Below are positions 1 to 17,442 of a DNA stretch of 64,000 nucleotides, piece by piece. Source of the stretch: Syngnathus acus (Eukaryota; Chordata; Actinopteri; Syngnathiformes; Syngnathidae); assembly GCF_901709675.1 (NCBI RefSeq), contig NC_051091.1:12186967-12250966 (forward strand), given 5' to 3'. Both the position numbers and the translations under genes were made by a program. Every line of letters begins with the position of its first letter. The stretch's first letter is position 1. The notes under the pieces are model-generated. The model worked only from the letters and a program-made list of their open reading frames with translations, was not told where the DNA came from and did no database searches.

Positions 1-994
1 TTGGAGTTGGGGAACTTGCAGTCGCACCATCTGCCGTCAATCATGTGGCGCTGGGAGATGACTTTTTCCTGGGATTCGTACTCTGTAAAGCGCACAAAGC
101 CAAACCCTTTGGAGTTTCCTGACCTGCCATCTCGTTTAACCTGAGCAGAAAAGAGACGACGCACTCTGGAGGCTGCTTGTCAACCTAGGCAAATATACAA
201 CAAGGGCATTTTACCCAGGTCATGCAGCCATACCTGAACCATAATAACTTCTCCGAAGGTGCTGAAGTAGTCTTTCAGGTCTTGCTCGGTAGTTTTCCAC
301 GGAAGACCCAGCACAATCAAGTCCGACGTCTTCATATCGCCACGCTTCATTTTCACAGCTGAAGAGGCATCAATTTCTTCCATTTTCCTTTTGTTATCTG
401 TGTAAAAGACACAATGGTTCTGCCTTCACTCAATCTCGTGAATTTCTTTGTCTTGACTTCTGTTATACTAAAGTCCACTAGCTTAATGCTAATATACAAT
501 CCAAACATTACAGACAGGCTAACAAAATTAGCATTTTTGTCACTTTAATTACAACCCCACAGGGCAACAACACAATACAGGTACGGTGATCTCTTGCCAC
601 TTCGCGCTTCAACTCCAGCGAATGCGCAACTTCGCGGGTCCCCCAATGAAGCCGACAGTGAAATGAGTAAAGTGAGTATTAGCAATGTGCCACTTTGACA
701 GTCATTGCGAGGGAAAACTAGTCCAACAAAAACAGACGTGAGACTCCGTTTACCTTTCGGATAGTTGACCACATAGACCATGTTCCCCCATCCGGTCTCC
801 GGGGCGTGCAGGACGCCCTCGACAATCCTCACTCCGCGCATGCACTGGGATACGGGGCTCCTGAACCGGAGGCCGCACGCCCCGGGGAACTGGGCTGACA
901 CCGTAGACAGCAAAACGGTGCCGTCGTCCTCGGACGGGATCTCCATGGGCTCCTCATTCTCCTCCTCGGCAACTCGGACGTACACCTCAGCCAT
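1..994 (-). CDS. tardbp: TAR DNA-binding protein 43 (TDP-43), 5' three coding exons, partial
   Basis: TDP-43 is a nuclear RNA-binding protein that binds UG-rich RNA and controls splicing and RNA stability. Coding exons on the minus strand are 754-994 (start codon at 992-994), 234-397 and 1-140; the gene runs off the left edge. The product starts [20 protein letters not shown] and has the N-terminal oligomerisation fold with [17 protein letters not shown]. Next comes the bipartite nuclear localisation signal, split across the first junction (NYPK/DNKRKM then AVKMKR), then RRM1 with [15 protein letters not shown] (RNP2) and [13 protein letters not shown] (RNP1). Both introns are GT-AG and the frame is kept (phase 1, then phase 0). 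RRM2 and the glycine-rich C-terminus lie outside the window. Teleosts carry two TDP-43 genes (tardbp and tardbpl). The visible part cannot separate them with certainty, but the family assignment is secure. Confidence 0.95.
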
Positions 995-1930
995 TTGTCC
1001 GAATATACGACGGCTTATGAAGCTAACGGCTCTGAACGAGTCTAACTAAAATTAATCACCACGTATAATCGCTTTATAATTACAGGTATTATTGAGTTTA
1101 AAGTAATTCAACATTACGAACATTCGAGTTGCGCATGCGTATCGTTCCTTTGTTCGTTGCAACGGTGTTGAATGTCAACAACGCACAAAAAGTACCTCTC
1201 AACAGCATTAACGTCCACGAAAAGTCAACAAAAGCTAAATGTATAAATATCCGCGTGTTTACACTCCTCGGCTGCAACTGCGTTTCATGTAAAGTATTGT
1301 CTCACCCAGAAATACGGCATAAAGTGTTTTTGTTGTTGTTCCACGAGGAACAACAATCAGACCGCCATGTACGTTCGTTGAGACAATATTACCTAAGAGA
1401 AGTAGGAAGTGTGTCATCAGAAAACGGACCGATTTAATTTACGGAGGTGAATTGATTATTTCGGCCTTAAATGCCGTCGTATTGCACCACTTAAAAGCGG
1501 CCCTTTTGAACTGAAACTTTATATTAAATGTTAACAGATTTGGTGCCGCGAACATATTTGATAATTTTACTTACTTTAGTTTGTTCTAGTGTTTTGTGCT
1601 ACTGAACCATTCCCCGGATAGATTCCTAACATGGTACATTCCACACAGCTAGCCTCTCCTCCAAAGATGGCCGACAATTCGCATTAGTGATGTGTATTCT
1701 AGTTCTTTTAAGTGAACTGAATCTTTAGAATCAGTTCACTCAAAAGATTCGTTCAAAAGAATCGTTCACCGAATCATTCGCTAGCTATCGTAGAACAATA
1801 TCAACAAAGGTGCCTTGTCAGCGAGCCCACCCCAACTGCCAATTGGCTGTCGATCAAACGTTAATCAAGTATATTATGTCAAATGGGTCTATGAAAGTGC
1901 AAAAAGAGACTCCAAAACGGCAAGATAACT
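995..1930. promoter_or_regulatory. tardbp 5' UTR/promoter and intergenic region
   Basis: This region lies upstream of the tardbp start codon and downstream of gnb1, whose 3' end points here. It must contain the tardbp transcription start and promoter. I cannot place the start site, and I saw no clear TATA box. No conserved protein is seen on either strand. The only structure noticed is the inverted repeat near 1711-1785, listed separately. Confidence 0.45.
1711..1785. repeat. Inverted repeat plus GAATC/TTCGTTCA-type short direct repeats
   Basis: A perfect 10-bp inverted repeat (AGTGAACTGA at 1711-1720, TCAGTTCACT at 1731-1740) with a 10-nt loop is followed by reiterated TTCGTTCA/GAATC words up to about 1785. 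It looks like the end of a small dispersed element. I cannot name the family. Confidence 0.4.
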
Positions 1931-4070
1931 CTCAAACAGCTTTTATTACATCTTCAATCAATAACAGTACAGTTTAGTACAGTATCTATCTTGCATCCAA
2001 CTCACTGTGGAACACCAACAGACTGAAAGGAAATACAAAAAAAAGTGGAACGCTACATAAGGGTGCAGAGCTCTAGTATAGTCGTGGAAAGAAGGTGGGT
2101 GAGCAGGAAAATCCATCTGGAGTTGAATCGCATTTTCACTTGTGGCCACACACAAAAATACATCACATTTATTGAAGTACATCTTTGCAGAGAAAGGAAA
2201 AAAGTGAGAATGTCACAAAAGTGCTTCTGTATACAGTGAAATGTTGTCATTCAGATGTTCTGCTTTTTCAATTTAAGACCAAAAGAAAAATAGGAAAAAA
2301 ATGCAATATGGACACTGTGTTTGTTTCATTTAGTGATGATTTGGAGGAGAGAAAAAGAAGCTTGCCAAGGATAGAATTATCACAATGATTGTTATATTCT
2401 TAAAAATTGGCATCAAGAGGAACTGGTAAGCATATTTGACACAAGGTATGCGGCCTCTTGCTTACTCTGGTGCATAGCGTTACCAGTTATTAGTATGCAG
2501 AGTCAGTGCCCAAAAAAATTATTTAGATTAGGTTCAATCAATAAGGTTAAGGTCCTTTTCAGAAACCATGAAGAAAAGAAAAAATCTAGGACTTTTTTTT
2601 TAATTTTATTATTTTTAGCACCACTGAAAGCAAGTCTACAGCATGCACATCTAAATTAAGTCGTGTAAGACAAAATTTAATGTCTCAACTTAAAAACATC
2701 AGACCATTTTTTTTTTCAGACATTGATTTTTTTTGTACATTTCATTCACAGAGTTGCAGCTGCAGTCCCAAGCAAAGGAAGTGTCTATTTATTCAGGTGA
2801 GGTGTTTCTCTCAAAAAGTGGATACTAAACACAAGACCCTAAACCCTCCCAACCACCCCAATTCGTATTTAAAATACAACTACTGCCCCAAATAATCTCA
2901 GCACCTGCCTTGTCACACAGTTTCTTCCCACCCAAATTGAAAGGCATGTACAATAATTACGAGAGGGGGGGAGGGGGAGGGATAACTGGACAACGTTACT
3001 CTTAACTCCTTTTTGTACTGGAATGAGCATTCATAACTTAGAGCATGTGCTTGGTTAGTTAACATCGTATTAGTTGAGAGGCAAAGCTTCATGTGCAAAA
3101 GGCTGTGATGAGAAGAAAAACAAAAAAACAGCTAGTATATAAATACAAACATTTTGGAAAAGCTGCTCGTGTAATATGTTCCAAGCGTTTTTTTTTTGTT
3201 TTTTTCACATTTTTATCTCGTTGCTCATAATGTGATTTAACTGGATTAGAAAGGACAAGATGTCATTCAAACATATCTAAAACCACAAAAGAAATATGAC
3301 CCCCCCCAAAAAGCCATTGAGAGTAACAAACCATCAGAATAGAATTCTTTAAAAAAAAGAAAAAAAAGAAAAGTTAAATAATTTGTACAATTACACTCCA
3401 TTTGCTTTCAAGACACACGTTTGAATGGGATGATAGTGTTGTTTTTCCCCCTTTCTTTCTAGGTAACATGAAATGGTCCGAGAAGGAATGCACAAGTTTC
3501 TGATTTGATACCACACGAGATCCTTTCTTTAATTAGGTGATAAGACAATTGTGCTCTTCTTTGTGTAGGAAAGGATTGTTATTCCCTTCGACATTTTTTT
3601 TTTTTTTTTTTGTGGTGTCCAAGTCAGTTTTAAACAGTGTTGAAGAAGATGTTGTGAACATTCTGAAGTTGTAATGGTCTTCCAGTCGGCTTTGGAGTTA
3701 AAAGGACATCTAGGGAGTAAAAACGAGAGGCAAATGTAAAACAACCGCAAAAATGTCAAAAGCGTTTCGCTTTTTGATCCATATTGGACAGGGGGGGGGG
3801 GGGGTCCCCTGTTACCGATAACGTTTTCTTACGAGTTGTAACGGAACGTCTATCTTTAACCTACATTTATGCAGTCGCGAGGGGTCAAGATGATTAATGG
3901 AGGTAAGGAGTTTATTTGCACAAATACCATTAATAGGGCCGCAAGTTTCAAATATTTTTTGAATTGAGTATTATAATTAGCCCATCAATCAAATCATATT
4001 TGCAACATAGGTCTATCATCATACACGTTGGGATTAGTGAATGGGGGGGAAAAAAAATAACCTTCAGGCT
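1931..4070 (-). other. Probable gnb1 3' UTR and downstream sequence
   Basis: The region starts directly after the gnb1 stop codon on the minus strand. It is A/T-rich with many homopolymer runs, including a T run near 3594-3611 and a G run near 3791-3802. A minus-strand AATAAA (TTTATT on the plus strand near 1941-1946) could be a distal polyadenylation signal, which would give a long UTR of about 2.1 kb. Long UTRs are common for GNB1, but the end cannot be fixed without transcripts. No other gene is seen. Confidence 0.4.
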
Positions 4071-6903
<2,833 letters not shown>

Positions 6904-6955
6904 TTTAGTCTTCTTTTTCAGTTACCTCTCTCCAGCTATTGGGGCACTTGACCTA

Positions 6956-9900
6956 CGGAAAAAAAAGTGGCCCATTAATTCAAACAAACACAGCGGGGTT
7001 GTAAAAAGTATCAACGATCGATTATCTTGTCTTTTTTTTTTTTTCATTTTCTGATTTAATCATTTATTTAAGCGACTATCTGCTGTTCTGTTTTTCATGT
7101 TAAATTTTTTTATGCCTTTTTAAAGTTTTTTTTTTTTTTTTTTTTAATCGACAGTATGAAAAATGTTAGAGTATCTTTCTGGGTATCGACATCAAGCTTG
7201 ACATTTTATCATGGTGACAACCCTAAAAGACAGTTGAGTAAAGTGTCTCTTAAACTCAGACACAACCCCCTAACAGGCCTAAGACGCTGATGCAAGAACA
7301 AGACGTACAGTTCAGCCAGGCAAATCCTATTGAATGTCTGACTGATATGGAAAAGTAGCCATCATCCATTTGACCTCAATCCCAGGGATACTCCCAATGT
7401 TTGCCAAGTAATCAATAAGCCATTTACATGAATATTAAGACACAAGAAACCGGCTGTATTCCCACGATGCATATCACTCCTTTGTTATACAATACAGGAA
7501 CAACTTGGTATTGAACTGTCAACCCAAAAGATCCAGTCGTAGCAATTAAGAGCCACTTTTGCCAAGGTAGTGCAACATTAACATGGCGGCGACATGATTG
7601 GGAGCAACATTTTGCACACTTGGATCGATCATATAAATTATTCAAAGAGAAGTACATTAGGAAGCGGATGACATTTAAGTATTTGAAAATGGAGCCGGAC
7701 TAATCGCCTCTATTCTCTGTCGGACACAAGTCGGACAACAGCCAGAAGACAACAGCTAAAATGGTCAAACCTTCCCAACTTGGGTCACCAAAATGCACTA
7801 AGAGTAATACAAATGGGAATGGTTATGAATTGCCGAGAGAAATAAATAAATAAACTAATGATTTCTTCCTGGACTACACCCAACTACTAATCAACTACGA
7901 TTTTCTTCACAATTCATTTGACTAAAAATCAAATAAAAGCCTAATTAGTATTTGATAACAAATTCAAATATTACCAAAATGAGATCCAAATGACTTTACA
8001 GTTGACAAAATAATAGTTACAACAAACCACAAATTGCCAAGCAATGTGTCACCTTACCTGCAGCGTTTCTGAGTGTTCCTTGACATTTTAGGGCAACATT
8101 TAATAGTTTTGTGGCTTGTGTCAAGTCTCTGATTGGTTGGCCGTTGGCCCACAATCATCCTCTTACACCCATTAATCTTATAATAACCGTGTCATGGAAT
8201 GAGATTATCATACATAGATGACAGAACACCTTCATCACCTTGAAAACGATGATGTGGAAGTCATATAACTAATATTTGAATGTCAAATTGACTCAAATGT
8301 ATAACGGGTCTAGGATTTAAATTTAAATGAATTATATTGAGGAATATATTAACGACTAAGTGACACTTAATATTATTATATTATTTAAGATTTTGTCCAT
8401 AAACAAAATGGAGGGCTTCCATTCAACTGGTAAATACAATTTTAGTATTCATTTAATGTGAAACGATGTGTTTTATAGAAATACAGTATTGTGCAAGTCA
8501 TTCACATTTTTTGCGTTTATGCTAATTTTCACAAGTTAGCAGGCTACTTCTTGGTTTATGAAGAATGATTTTTGAAAGTTTTTCCGGGTACTCCGGTTTC
8601 CTCCGACATCCCAAAGACACGCGTGGTAGGCCGATTGAGCCCTCCAAATAGCCCGTAGGTGCGATTGTGAGTGAATGGTTGGTTGTCTTTGTGTGCCTCC
8701 GATTGGCTGGCGACCAGTTCAGAGTGTACCCCGCCTACCGCTCAAAGACTGCTGGGATGGGCTCCAGTACGCCCGCAAATGCATTGCTGGATAAACAGGA
8801 GGGACCATTGTAGTTAGATCAAATAGATCAACAGATAGAGATATAAAATAAATTAGATTGAAGATAGACAAATAGTGGATATTTCAAATATTCTGTGAAA
8901 AGGGTACATAATGAATGCAAGTGGTGGCTTAAGACTTTGCACAGTACTGTGTACATGTATTATTTCCCCATTGACCTGGGTAGATGCTTGCACTTCCTCT
9001 GCCTCATCACTTCTCCTTTACCAAGCAAGCGCCTGATCAGGGTCAGCTGACTGCCTGATAAACAATGAGTGCTAGTAAACAGCTTGGAGTTGGAAACTCA
9101 GTCGCTGCTCACCAGTTTAAATGTGTCTGCTCAGTAACTGAGTGGTACAAATGTCATGTAAAAGCGCATTAAATAATGACAGTTTAAATGAGCTGAAGCT
9201 GAATCATAGAGTGAGGGCTGGGTCGGGGGGGATCATAACGAGCAATATCACCGCTCAAAGTCCTTAATCCCAAAGAGCTCAAATCCTCAGTCAATGAGCG
9301 TGTAATCCTATCCATGTCCACTAACACAAACAGCTGGCAAAGCTAAGTGGGGCAGTGAAAATATGCTTTTCCATTCATAAAAAAGATGATTTTGATCTTA
9401 ATTCTTTTACCCACAACCCGCTTATGCCAATTGCCTGGATTAGGCCAACAGCGATATAGCCATTACATCATTCCCACTTGGCCTTCTTAATTTATTTAAT
9501 TATGAAAAATCAAATTGTCAATGTTTGTGCACCTAGAGACTTTTTTCTTTTCTTTCTTTCATTTTTATACAGTTAAACAATAACACTTGATCTGGGCTCC
9601 AGCGTGTGCACAACTGGGATTGTTTGCATTGCATTTACATAGCTGCAGGATAACTGTCCATTCAAATGTGTCAAGAGCGGGCGAGCTACATTACTAAACC
9701 TGCGAGCATTTATTCAAATACCAAGTTGGAAACTCTACTGCTAACACGGCACACGGTTGTAGTGCAATATGACTTGCAGTACTATCAGAGAAGATGCAGC
9801 TAAACGCCATCTTGCCTTTCCCCACTGGACTGTCTATCCGCTAGTTAGCTTAGCATGTAGCTCGTTTTAAGTGGGGCGGCCTGCAGGCAGGGCAGAGCAG

Positions 9901-11077
9901 AGAGGATAGCAACTGCACCCATCGTTCCAAATCACCTCAACATACAATAAACTTGTGCCTTTTTTAGAATTTGCACACGCTCGAATTCGAGCGCATTGCA
10001 AAAAAAATGGTTTCCCCTTCTTCCGCAATTACAGCGCTTTGCAGAAAGCCAGTGCTGGGAGGAGACGCTTCTGTGAAAGGGTTCTGGCAAGGCCACTGGC
10101 CCTGTTTAAATCCACTTACTTGCACACTAAACAATCTTGTTAAAGCACACGGTGTTCACTTGATTCGATAAGGACCGTCGCGGTGCTTATTTTGCCGGTC
10201 TCTTCTCGAAATGTGCAAGGTCGGGCTGGGCAGCGAATACGGCCCTGCTTTTGCCTTCCACCAACCCGGGCACACAAGCCCGCATTTCTCTTTTTAACAT
10301 GTTTAGTTGGAAGAATAATTGAACTTGCATCCGACTTGGAAAGCGCAAGATTGTAGCCGAGATGCTAACTTCTAACACAAAAAAAGGGTGGTAACGCCGC
10401 AACTCACATTCATTACGCCTCGACGAATCTCCAGTGATACATAGCGCTCCAATTTGGTCACTTATCTCATCGTAAATAGCATCTCCAACAAATAAGCACA
10501 ACTAATTCGAAAACCTACAGTATTATTTGGAACTATGTTCGAGCAGAACCCAGTCTGATCGTAGACAACTGTGCATAATTATAGGCATGTAGCTATATTT
10601 ATTTTAATTTATATATGTACACACACGGCTGCGCGAGCGCACAGACACAAATCACTGCTTCTGCAAGAAAACGGCATGAGTTATGAATAGTCAACGTTGT
10701 AGGGTAGTTCTCACTCTATATAGTTTGAATTATTCTTGTAGAGTTTCCGGAGGGGGGGGAGGCCGGAGAGTAGATAGAGCCTTCGGTTCGGCCATGGGTG
10801 ACACCGAGCCTGGGCTGGTTAACGGTACACTCCATTATGGAAAATATGAAGTCTTGAGGCGTTTATGTGTATACACATATAGTATACGGGTTATATTAGT
10901 CATTGTAACTCCTTTGGGGGCACTTATGTTGAAACAGCAGTTGACTTAAATGGCTAAAAGGCTAAAGCTAACGCTACCCCACCCCCGAGCGGCTTAATTC
11001 GGCCATAATACACAACCACGCGCGAGATGATTAGGGGGTAATCAAAACAGCAATGCAGTCGCTCTATATCGCCTTAC
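6956..11077 (-). other. gnb1 5' introns with a possible second untranslated exon
   Basis: About 4.1 kb separates the acceptor before the gnb1 start exon from the likely first exon at 11078. A good minus-strand donor, GCTGCAG followed by GTAAGG at 8052-8057, suggests a short untranslated exon ending at 8058. Human GNB1 also has more than one untranslated exon, but the acceptor of this one is not clear. The rest is A/T-rich intron with a relic SINE/LINE-tail repeat at about 8585-8800. No other coding sequence is supported. Confidence 0.4.
8585..8800 (+). repeat. Relic teleost SINE/L2-tail type repeat
   Basis: This stretch reads TTCCGGGTACTCCGGTTTCC and later GATTGGCTGGCGACCAGTTC, CCCCGCCTACCGC and GGGATGGGCTCCAG. 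That is the 3' part of a very common fish interspersed repeat with a tRNA-like head and a LINE-like tail. The head is missing, so it is a truncated copy. More decayed pieces of the same family occur near 13785, 19200, 38950, 50935 and 58545. Confidence 0.65.
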
Positions 11078-11500
11078 CTGAGTCAATGTGTTTTTTGGCA
11101 TTGACCGGGAAAAGAGACGAGCCCACGAAAATCAGCGAAGAGCCCCCACCGCTAGCTCAAGAACTAGCCAGCCCCAGCTAGCGTCGCTTTGCCGAGGAAG
11201 CAGCGAGCCCAACAGTCGACCAACCGGAGATGAGGGAGGGAGGAGGGAGAAAAGAGAGGGGGGGGATCACACCCACAAGCCTTGCACAGAACAAAGGCAG
11301 ACCAAAGAAAAGGCGAAGATTCAAAGTTCGTTAGCACTACTTAACCACTATAACAGAGCGCCCCCGCCACTATGCCGAGTTTAACGCTGTGCCCTTTGCC
11401 GACCAAGAAACTCTCGTCCAGCCATCGAACGTTGAGATGGGCGCGGCGACCCTGCAGTCATCGCTGGGAAACCCCATGCTGCAGCAAGCAAAGCAATATG
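11078..11500 (-). promoter_or_regulatory. Probable gnb1 first untranslated exon and CpG-rich promoter
   Basis: A minus-strand consensus donor (GACTCAG followed by GTAAGG, 11072-11077) marks the 3' end of a likely untranslated exon starting at 11078. The sequence to about 11500 is rich in G, C and CpG compared with its surroundings, as expected of a housekeeping promoter. The exact start site is not visible. The assignment to gnb1 rests on strand and position only. Confidence 0.45.
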
Positions 11501-14102
11501 CCTCCACCGGTGGTGCCCGAATCGGGGGAACATCGTCACTGTTATTTCCACAAACTCTTAATTAAGTTGCTTTGATTGACTATTGTTACGTCCCACTTTA
11601 TTTGGACACTGACAGTACACGTTACGACGGAGTTCTGTTCCTATGGTGGTGATGTAATACGAATTACGAGTTTCTTGATACAAGCAGGAGTTTGGTGACT
11701 TTGAGTGTAAATTATTTTCTGTACAATCTGGCTCGTTATTTGTAGAGAATTATTGGAGTCATAAACATACAGGTCTCCAAATACAATTGGAAAACTTGGA
11801 GCCTCGTCGATCAGGTAGACTGCAAGTCTCCACATAATTCACTAGGTGGCAGTATTTTACCAAATGTGCCATGTTTTGCACCCTGAATTTTGCCAACTTC
11901 TCTGGAGTCAAAGAATAATAATTTGTTACCAATGTGATTTATCAAACCTCACATATAAGTACATACGAGTATTATGTAAGCTCTTAAAATGTTTTTTTAT
12001 TTATTATGTATTAGCTTATAATGTAATCAAGATTTTTAGGCATTGTAAGCAGACTTAAACGATACAAATCATAAGTCACATGAGGAAGTAGATTTTCCTT
12101 CATTTTCTTGTTTGTGTTCAAAGGGACAAATAAAGGCTTTGTTTTCAAAAATTCTGAATTTTCTGTCAACTATTTCATACCTCAAGCTTCAAAGGATTAA
12201 AGGAAGAGGCTGTGCCTTAAATTGTACTTTGAGGTATTTTTCTTTCATGGTCCATGAATAAAATAAAACGTTATCCTGCTTTATATTGCACTCAAAGTGT
12301 CAATCGTATTTTTTTCCACCTAAAGCCTTAACCTGTCGTTTGTAGAATAAATCATATTGGTTGGTGCTACTGCTACCACAGGGTTAATTTCCTCGGCCTT
12401 TGACACCCGGATGGCGGATGCTGTCACGATCGGGCCTGACAGCATCTGGTGCTCCGAGCCATTAAATCCCATCCTCATCCTTGCAAAGAAAGAAGGTCAG
12501 CCGAGCCAGCCAACCACGGCTCGCATTCTCACGGCATTCAACCAATCGGGTTGCCGGGAGAGGAGGAGGAGGGCGGGGAACGCGTTTTCCCTGCTTCCTT
12601 TGCAGCATCCTTCTGCAGCCTCTCCGGTGTCAAAGACTGTCAAGAAATAGAGAATACAAAAGGGAGGGGTGGTCCTCAGAGGACGTCGGAGGAAGCGTGC
12701 GGGACCCCACGAAGGCTGCCGGGACATGCTTACGTCGGCGTAGGACTGTGAGAAAATGGCTGCTTTTCAATGTAAACAGGCCGTGCGGGATCCGCATTGC
12801 TAAAGGGAGGAGGGGCGGACATTGACTTCAATGTCGCCTCTCCCAATGACAATACAAGCATGTTATACTCTCCAGGTACGTATGCACCTCCGATCATGGC
12901 GAAAGGAGACATCGTACACACAAAAAAATCACTCGTCATAGTAGAATGTTACATGCTCAGCAACATTTGGTGTCCATTTGTCGTTTTGCTTTGCATGCAC
13001 ATGTTCACAATTAAAAACAGACGGGATGAACAGAGGAAAAAGATAGGTCGTCATCTGACCTCTTTTCTAAAAACATAAAATAAATAAAAGCACGTTACTA
13101 CAGCAATCTATGGAAGCCCCATTAAAAGTAAACGAAATGTGCCAAAACGTGGAGGCAGTTGGCACTTATTAATAGAGCTTGCATATGTGTGTGGGAGGAA
13201 TAGGGTTGTCGGTTTGGCATTTGAGCTGGCTTTAAAAAGCACATTTCCTCCACAGTTACAGTTTGGGCGGGCATTGCGTATTCCTCGAGATTTGTATCTG
13301 CCTTTTGCTGCCCACATCCTGCTCTCAATACCTACCAACCACATCCTGACTGGCACTGCAATATACTATGTGTCAAAATCAAGGTTGGACTTGTGTATTT
13401 TTTGACGTGTAACATTTATCTCTATGTCAACCTTTTGTTTACTTCTGCTCCTGCCCCCCCCCCCCCCCTAAAAAGCTACTTTTCTGTAGCTTAATATTAA
13501 ACAATTTAAATGATCTAACACAACAATAGCATAAATACAAATATGGAGAGGATCATCTATCAGGGTGAGAGCTTCCCACTTCCATTCTATGTGACATCAT
13601 CTAAGGAGGTTTGTTACTGAAATTATATGACTTCGGGATGATGTCATAAGCAAATATGTCCTCTCTACCTGCACTCTTGCATGACATCATCTGAACTAGG
13701 GTTGTTCCATATCATTTTAAATAATTCTTTCAGAGAGATCCAATAACTTAACTTTAACCCAATTGTGCTTTTCTTGCCACAAGTCAGCTAGGATAGGCTC
13801 CAGCTCATCTGCGCCACTCATGAAGGCAAGTGGTAAAGAAAAGCGATTTGCTGATTGACAACTGGTCTCGGCTGTCCCCACTTGTCACCAAATTTCAGCT
13901 GGAGTAGGCTCCAACTCACCTGTGACTCAAATGTGGTTCATGCCTCGGACTTCTGGTTTTACTTTTTGGTGTTTACAGTATTTAATTTAGTTAAGACCCA
14001 GTTCAAGGGCCCGCCCTGTCTGCGGCATAAACCCAATCAGGACGAGCAGTGTAGAAGATTAATCATTTCCAAGGCAATTCAAGTGTTATTTGTTGTGTTG
14101 CA
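11501..14102 (+). promoter_or_regulatory. Intergenic region with the likely c3orf18 promoter and 5' intron
   Basis: No protein is recognised here. A good plus-strand donor (CTCCAG then GTACGT, gt at 12876) and a very good acceptor (TTGTGTTGCAG ending at 14102) would bound an untranslated exon and a 1.2-kb intron upstream of the c3orf18 start exon. The promoter would then lie in the GC-richer stretch 12400-12870. That stretch contains a perfect 10-bp inverted repeat (GATGCTGTCA 12417-12426, TGACAGCATC 12437-12446). A run of C at about 13456-13468 and a decayed repeat at 13785-13920 are also present. Confidence 0.4.
13785..13920. repeat. Decayed fragments of the SINE/L2-tail repeat
   Basis: Words such as GTCAGCTAGGATAGGCTCCAG and, further on, CTGGAGTAGGCTCCAACTC match the same 3' tail seen at 8585-8800. 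They occur twice in tandem, suggesting two decayed copies or a duplicated piece. Confidence 0.45.
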
Positions 14103-14228
14103 GCTGGTCTTCAAGATCACATGGCCAAGGCGTCATCATTTCTAGCATGAAGACAACTCCATCAGCAATGAGACAACACGCACAAGATATATAAATCAAT
14201 ACACAGCATTCAGTTGAAATAGCTGACC

Positions 14229-15688
<1,460 letters not shown>

Positions 15689-16629
15689 CGAAAGCTCTTC
15701 CATTCCACGTATCATTTAGTGGACTACCTTTTTGATCATCTACAGGGTGGGACAATGAAAGATGATGAAAAAAAAAGGGACTTTGTTTTGGTGACCAGAT
15801 GGTGCTTCAAATTTATAGATTTGAAATGATTTTGTAGGAGAACAAGTGCATGGAATGCAACAGCATCACTTTCACTGTCTTGCATCAACCGCTACACAAA
15901 TGTGATTACTTTGTGGAATTATTGTCGCCACGTTTCTATTCTTCTCACCCTCATCGTAATCTTGTGTGTAACACTGGATGTTATCGCCAACCTTTTTGTG
16001 TCTTCCTCCTTGCTGAGCAACTAACGACTTGTTCAAGACATTAAAACTGTTCCTTTCAAAAATTCTCTAAAAGAGTTGCGCCTGTTTGTTGATTTACAAA
16101 ACACACAAATCCCAGGTTTAAGACTCACAGGATAAAAGGGTTTTAATTTAAAAAAAAAATGAAGCTCGGCCAGGTTGTGTCAGTGAACATCACTGCGCAA
16201 ATGATGACAAGTAAGCCATAAAAAGATGTTTTAACACATTATCGCATGTAAATCCATCACAACACCAATACAATCGCATAACACATGGACCAGATCATAT
16301 AAAAATAACAAGTTGACATCTTATAACATTCTCCAGTCAATGTCCCAAAAAGGTAGAAGTTGTTTTCATTCATCATACCGATCTTCCACAAAACACCACA
16401 CACCTACGATAAAAAATAATTAGCCTAAATTTTTTTTTTTTTTAGATAATTGGCAATGGAGGTTGTGCTCACATACTGTTAAAAAAAACGATGGTAAAAA
16501 AGACGGGTCAATATTTAATAAGAAAGTACATCTTAAGAATATTTTTTATCAGGCTGTTTTTTTTTGCATTCGCTGCATTTTAACAGGAGAACAAAGTCAC
16601 ATTTCAATTTGAGCAAATCCAGTTTTTCT

Positions 16630-16636
16630 TGAGGTA
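16630..16636 (-). promoter_or_regulatory. Possible distal let-7 site in the hmga2 3' UTR
   Basis: The minus strand reads TACCTCA, a match to let-7 seed positions 2-7 with A opposite position 1. It is 0.8 kb downstream of the hmga2 stop codon, so it counts only if the 3' UTR extends this far. Confidence 0.3.
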
Positions 16637-17366
16637 ACTGTGGTTTCTGTGAGGTCTTTACATTGTACCTGAGGTTTCATCATGGTGGTAAGAAAAAGAA
16701 GCACTGGCGTAAAGTCCTGAGTGTCACACAACACTTGTTGCTTTATATATTCAAAATGTCTCAACTTCTTTTTTAATGGACAATTTAGTGACAGTCTTAT
16801 TGGATTTAAACAGGTAAATTAAGGGCTGCATAATATTTACGAAGAAATTAATTTTAGCCCTCTTTGTCCCTGCCCAGTCAAAATAATACACATCTAGTTG
16901 GAATGGGGAGCAAATTCTAAAATAATGAATAACTTTTATGAATAATTGGGAAAAGTAACAAAACTATATAAATAGGGTAAAAAAAAACAATGAGCTCTTC
17001 CATGGGACAGCAAAGTGTGCTTTTAGCTTGTTGCTGGTCATATAGCAGATTAAAAGCTTTGCATTCAATTAAACCATCCTACATTTTACACATTTGTAAG
17101 ATAAGATAAGATCACTCATTATTTTTGTTTACAGTGTATAGTTTTGTAATTAATCTTAAGTGATGTCCTGTGATATAGTAAAAATACACATCTCTCAAAA
17201 ATGCACTACATATCCTTTCCAGTTGAATTAATTTGACCGATGAATATTTGAACGCACTTGTCCAACATGATTTTAGTACTTTTTGCACATGTGCAGCCTT
17301 AATGGACATTTCCCTTGAATGAAAATGGCTTTCTTAGGTGGTAAATGTAACTTTCCACCTCTCAGC

Positions 17367-17373
17367 GAGGTAG
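17367..17373 (-). promoter_or_regulatory. let-7 seed match in the hmga2 3' UTR (second site)
   Basis: The minus strand reads CTACCTC, the exact complement of let-7 nucleotides 2-8. It lies about 95 nt after the hmga2 stop codon. Several let-7 sites in the 3' UTR are a known and conserved feature of vertebrate HMGA2. Confidence 0.6.
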
Positions 17374-17442
17374 ACAAGTTCCACCAAATTTTGATAATTC
17401 CAACATTTCCCTTCCAATGGAGTGTTCTTACGGCTAAACCTC

